8,376 nucleotides of DNA from Candidatus Cloacimonadota bacterium (lineage in GTDB: Bacteria > Cloacimonadota > Cloacimonadia > Cloacimonadales > TCS61): NCBI GenBank assembly GCA_016931665.1, contig JAFGEH010000064.1, forward strand, positions 1 to 8,376. Reading direction: 5' to 3'. Within the stretch, counting starts at the first letter, position 1, and every line of letters begins with the position of its first letter. Positions 5,465-8,376 of this stretch are shown here, piece after piece. Position numbers and translations under genes: made by a program. The notes beneath the pieces were generated by a model. It was not told where the DNA came from. It ran no database searches and saw nothing but the letters and a program-made list of their open reading frames with translations.

Positions 5465-7762
5465 TTATTTCAGCAGGATCATCTTCCTGGTGGAATTATA
5501 TGTCCCACTCTGCAGCTTGTAGAAATAAACCCCGGAAGTGACAGGATTCCGGTTGTTATCCCTGCCGTCCCAGGTCAGTTCATGATAGCCGGCTTTCTGT
5601 TCACCGGCAAACAGATTGCGTACGATCTGTCCCCTCAGGTTGTAGATCACAAGATCCGTATAGCCATCCTCTTTCAGGCTGAAGACTATCTTAGTGTCCG
5701 GATTGAACGGATTGGGATAATTACCTTTCAATTCTGTTCTGAGTACCAGATCGTCTCCCGCTCCGGTCCCGGTGTAGGTAAAGGTAAGCTGAACTATTGA
5801 TGATTCTTCAGCATCGTCGTAGACTGCAGATACTCCAGCGGTATATTCCTGGCCATGGACAAGGTCCGTATACTGGTACTGAGTATCGGTGATCCCGGTG
5901 GCCAGAGGGGTTTCCATATCATCGAGGTAAACGTTGTAGCTGGCAACTTCCCTGCTGGTGGTGCAGAAGTAGACATGAACATCATCCGCATAGAAGAGCG
6001 GGACCTGCCCGGCTGCTCCGCCACCCCAGATGTTCATGGCTTCCAGCTGATTCAACCCGGCACTGCCGTTGGCCTGCAGGCTCCATTGCCAGGAGTGGAT
6101 CAGATTGCCGTCAATATAGAATTCTGCCATATCGTTATCCATATCGATATAGGCAGAACATTCCACCCAGGTATCAGGGATATAGGTGGTGGAAGCTGAA
6201 TTAGTGCCACCGGCATTGATATCTATTAATCCGGTATCGCGGAAATAGACTTCCAGCGCCCATTGGTTGGACCCGCCATTATCATCCAGGTCATGCAATA
6301 AATTGAAGTAACCGCAATGTCCAGCTGGAACATAGATCATCAGGTCTGCCATATAAACCCCGGAATTCAGTGTACCCAGAGGCAATACCTGATCGTTATC
6401 GGTCACCAGTTTCAATGATTGGGTGCCACTGTAAGCCTGCTCATCACTGATGGTACCGTCTTCGAAACCACCGGGGGCATTACTCCAGGTTGTCCATTCG
6501 GGGTTAACATCAGCCAGATAGTCTCCCACGCTGTAGCCCTCAAAATCATCCAGGAAATCCAGCGGTTCATAAGGTGGGCTCCAGGTCAGCAGTCCGGTAT
6601 CAGAATCTATCTGAACATCATCCGGAGGATAATAGGTTATATCACTTTCCACGGCATAATAAATGGTGGCATTGGTTACCTGATGTCCGCCATCACCATA
6701 GCTGTCTACCATATAGAGATCCCAGGTTCCCAGCATATTTTCTCCGGAGAAATCATAAAGGAAGAACTCCAGGTCTACAATATCGGTATTAACTGACTGA
6801 TATAATTGAATATCGGTTCCAGCGGGAGACGTAAGATGCAGACTGCCTTCCGAAGCATAATCCACACTGTGCCAGGTAAGTGTCAGCCGGACATAGATCA
6901 ATTCATTCGATTCCGGGACATCTATCTGGGTCCAGCCTAAATCGGTAAGAGAATTGCTGTAGGGATTCTGATTATTGGGATAGACCTGCTGAGGAGGGCT
7001 GTCCTCAATTTCATAAGCAATTTCGGAGGTGGGTGGAACCACGATCACTTCAAATTGCGAAAAAGCCACATCAACATCGGTATTACCCATGAGTTCGATG
7101 GTTGAAGTGCCAAAATTTTCATAGGAATTAAGGATAAGGTTGTTACCATTGAGTTCAGCTCCCACCACGGCGGGATCGCTATTGTTCATCAGGGTTACAG
7201 TGATGGGATTGCCGAAGGGATCGGCAAAGACGTTGCTGACATCGATTTCCACCTGCTGATTGAACTCCATGGTCTGTTCCGGGATATGGAACAGAGCTAT
7301 CATATGATGAAAAGTATAGATGGCATCGGGAACGGCATTGATGGCATCGTTCACCGGATTGTCCCCATAAACAACAAGATTGTAATTACCGATAACAGAG
7401 AAAAATGGGATATAACCATTGCCGAAATCCCAGTAGAAGTTGTTGATGGCTGCAGAGAAGGGCATATTGCAGCCACTGGCAGTCCAGTCGGTCTGACAGA
7501 CCAGATAAATTTCTTCAGGATCCTGGGAAGCCCACCAGGCGTTGAGTACCGGCGCCGCCGATACGCACCCGCCTCAGCCATATCCTCCCCAGAAAAAGAC
7601 CACAACTTTGCCAGCTTCCACCAGCTCAAAGATGGAATGGAATTCACCGTTACTGTCAGTCCAGCTGTAGTCTGTGGTGATTATATCACCTACTTCCCAG
7701 ATGGCATAAGCTGACGCAGATGCTAACAGCAAACAAATTAACAGCATAAGCACTTTTTTCAT
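5465..7762 (-). CDS. Exported thioredoxin-like selenoprotein (in-frame UGA, UGGC motif) with FN3, P-domain-like and sorting domains
   Basis: The 765-codon frame is continuous except for a TGA at codon 63 (7574-7576), which I read as selenocysteine. The ATG at 7762 has GGAGG 4 nt upstream. Residues 1-20 are a Sec signal peptide ending in A-Y-A. Residues 22-135 fit a TlpA/thioredoxin-like fold: GDIITTDYSWTDSNGEFHS, then GKVVVFFWGGYG-U63-G-G-C66-VSAAPVL where the family has FWA.WC..C...P.L. Strand IYLVC (85-89) and GYIPFF with a likely cis-Pro119 follow. Next are an Ig/cadherin-like segment (about 160-240), a P-domain-like beta domain (about 246-369), an FN3 domain (377-400 plus 603-664) split by a concanavalin-like domain (about 403-600), and a C-terminal NYPNPFNP FlgD-like/T9SS-like sorting domain (678-765). 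Cys89 and Cys98 are extra cysteines. The probable location is the cell surface or periplasm, with a disulfide/selenylsulfide redox role inferred from UxxC. Alternatives are a nonsense mutation or sequencing error; the hairpin after the UGA argues against these. Annotation as two genes would be wrong in either case. Confidence 0.8.
7538..7576 (-). promoter_or_regulatory. Bacterial SECIS-like hairpin beginning at the in-frame UGA
   Basis: Read on the minus strand, the UGA (7574-7576) is followed by a hairpin. GUAUCGGC (7557-7564) pairs with GCCGGUAC (7546-7553) over 8 bp, including one U-G wobble, around the loop GGC (7554-7556). Below it, GGCG directly after the UGA (7570-7573) can pair with CGCC (7538-7541) across an internal loop. 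The apical loop starts 17 nt after the UGA and begins with G. Known bacterial SECIS elements have a small G-containing apical loop roughly 16-37 nt downstream of the UGA, which recruits SelB. The segment is markedly GC-richer than the surrounding gene, as expected if RNA structure constrains the codons. Confidence 0.72.
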
Positions 7763-7987
7763 ATAACCTCCCTGATTTTGGATAATGAAAGGAATTCTTG
7801 ATTTATTTAATTAAAGGTATCTGTCAGGTAAACGTAGTAAAATAAAAGCAGCAGGGAAACTGACCGTTCCCGTTGGCCAACGTTCAGAAGTATCGTCTGG
7901 ATTTTCTAATAATCTTCATTTAATCATCCTTCGATTTCCCTGTTAAATTTGCTTTTATTATTTAATCATGTCAATATTTTTTAGCAT
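7763..7987. other. AT-rich intergenic region with a 12-bp palindrome
   Basis: This non-coding stretch lies between the transporter fragment and the selenoprotein-like gene. It contains the ribosome binding site of the latter (AGGGAGGTT, 7765-7773) and a perfect palindrome CGTTGGCCAACG (7871-7882) about 110 nt upstream of the start codon, which could be an operator. The AT-rich run at about 7800-7820 is where a promoter would be expected, but I see no convincing -35/-10 pair. No clear terminator follows the transporter stop. The decamer ATTTAATCAT occurs twice here, with little information content. Confidence 0.4.
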
Positions 7988-8376
7988 TCAGCAACTAACA
8001 GATTTTCTTGTGAAATCCAGAGCTTTCAGGTGAGCAGATTGGGAGATGATCATAGCCAGAAGCAATAACACGCAGCCACAATAAGCTTTCAGGGTAAGCC
8101 GTTCCTGGAGGATGAGAAATCCTCCCACAACAGCAAAGACTGCTTCCATACTGAGCAGGACGGCGGCATGAGCCGGTGGGGCTGTTCTTTGAGCGATCAT
8201 TTGCAGGGTAAAACTGATCGCAATGGAGAATATCCCAGCATATAGCAGGGGGATAAGAGCGGATTTTACTGCTGCAAAAGAGCAGCTTTCGAAGATAGCG
8301 CCAAATCCAAGGCTGAGGAAAGCGCAGATCAGAAATTGCAGGCAGGCAAGTCTGACCGGATGATTTCTCTGCACCA
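7988..8376 (-). CDS. EamA/DMT-family transporter, C-terminal half (cut by window edge)
   Basis: The frame is open from the window edge to a TGA at 7988, giving about 128 residues. It matches the C-terminal EamA domain of drug/metabolite-type transporters: successive hydrophobic helices, the A-G-I-F-S-I-A-I-S-F-T-L-Q helix, then A-P-P-A-H-A-A-V-L-L-S-M-E-A-V-F-A-V-V-G-G corresponding to 'a..aall..lePvfaallg', then L-Q-E-R-L-T (the conserved 'l.E.lt') and a final helix CGCVLLLLAMII. Full members have about 290-300 residues and ten helices, so roughly the first half lies outside the window. A GTG at the very edge (8372-8374) is not the true start. It is an inner-membrane exporter or importer of small metabolites; the substrate is unknown. 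The usual Pro of 'lePvfa' is Ala here. Confidence 0.88.
   Translation of the reverse strand, partial: VQRNHPVRLACLQFLICAFLSLGFGAIFESCSFAAVKSALIPLLYAGIFSIAISFTLQMIAQRTAPPAHAAVLLSMEAVFAVVGGFLILQERLTLKAYCGCVLLLLAMIISQSAHLKALDFTRKSVSC

Noticed and set aside
7466..7576. Interpretation of the TGA as a frameshift or of the gene as a pseudogene
   Set aside because: Both sides of the TGA are in the same frame, so no frameshift is needed. The coding signal and domain continuity are intact throughout, and the TGA sits at a catalytic Cys position followed by a SECIS-like hairpin. A point error remains possible and is listed as a refuting outcome.
7574..7576. Genome-wide reassignment of UGA to Trp or Gly
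   Set aside because: At least three other genes in the window (amidohydrolase, mlaE, EamA fragment) use TGA as their natural stop.
7351..7647. 98-codon minus-strand ORF around the UGA site
   Set aside because: It is an out-of-frame shadow of the selenoprotein-like gene, rich in Arg/Ser/Pro, with no domain features.
8372..8374. GTG at the window edge as the start of the EamA gene
   Set aside because: The protein would be only half the family length and would start in the middle of the fold; the gene simply continues beyond the window.

Overview
The window most likely comes from an uncultured Gram-negative-type bacterium of the Cloacimonadota / Calditrichota / Marinimicrobia / KSB1 kind. The main clue is a large exported protein ending in a 'YPNPFNP' FlgD-like/T9SS-like sorting domain, which is typical of those phyla. 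An MCE/Mla lipid-transport operon and a lipoprotein both imply an outer membrane. Base composition is moderate. The phylum assignment is an inference; no marker gene is present. All supported genes lie on the minus strand, so transcription runs from high to low coordinates.

Region 1 (about 4990 down to 1) is one tight operon: an M20D amidohydrolase (TTG start), an iron-sulfur-flavoprotein-like NAD(P)H/FMN reductase, an MlaE-type permease, a divergent MlaF-type ATPase, an MlaD/MCE protein with a long helical tail, and a TPR-like lipoprotein that runs off the window. Adjacent genes overlap by 4 or 11 bp or are 1 nt apart. A TTGACA / AATAAT promoter lies just upstream of the first gene. The last four genes look like an envelope lipid transporter: permease, ATPase, periplasmic substrate-binding/tunnel protein and a membrane-anchored auxiliary lipoprotein.

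Region 2 (about 4990-5464) holds a tRNA-Arg(CCU) with encoded CCA and its own promoter, a cluster of short repeats resembling an insertion-sequence end, and a strong intrinsic terminator for the next gene upstream.

Region 3 (5465-7762) is the most interesting part. It reads as a single 765-codon gene for an exported multidomain protein, interrupted by one in-frame TGA at codon 63. That TGA falls exactly where a thioredoxin/TlpA-like fold has the first cysteine of its CxxC motif, giving U-G-G-C. The RNA directly after it can form a bacterial SECIS-like hairpin: an 8-bp stem with a GGC loop starting 17 nt after the UGA. I read it as a previously unannotated, secreted thioredoxin-like selenoprotein with P-domain-like, FN3, concanavalin-like and sorting domains. 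Conventional ORF calling would split it into a 62-aa peptide and a leaderless 666-aa protein.

Region 4 (7763-8376) is an AT-rich intergenic stretch containing a 12-bp palindrome, then the C-terminal half of an EamA/DMT-family transporter cut by the window edge.
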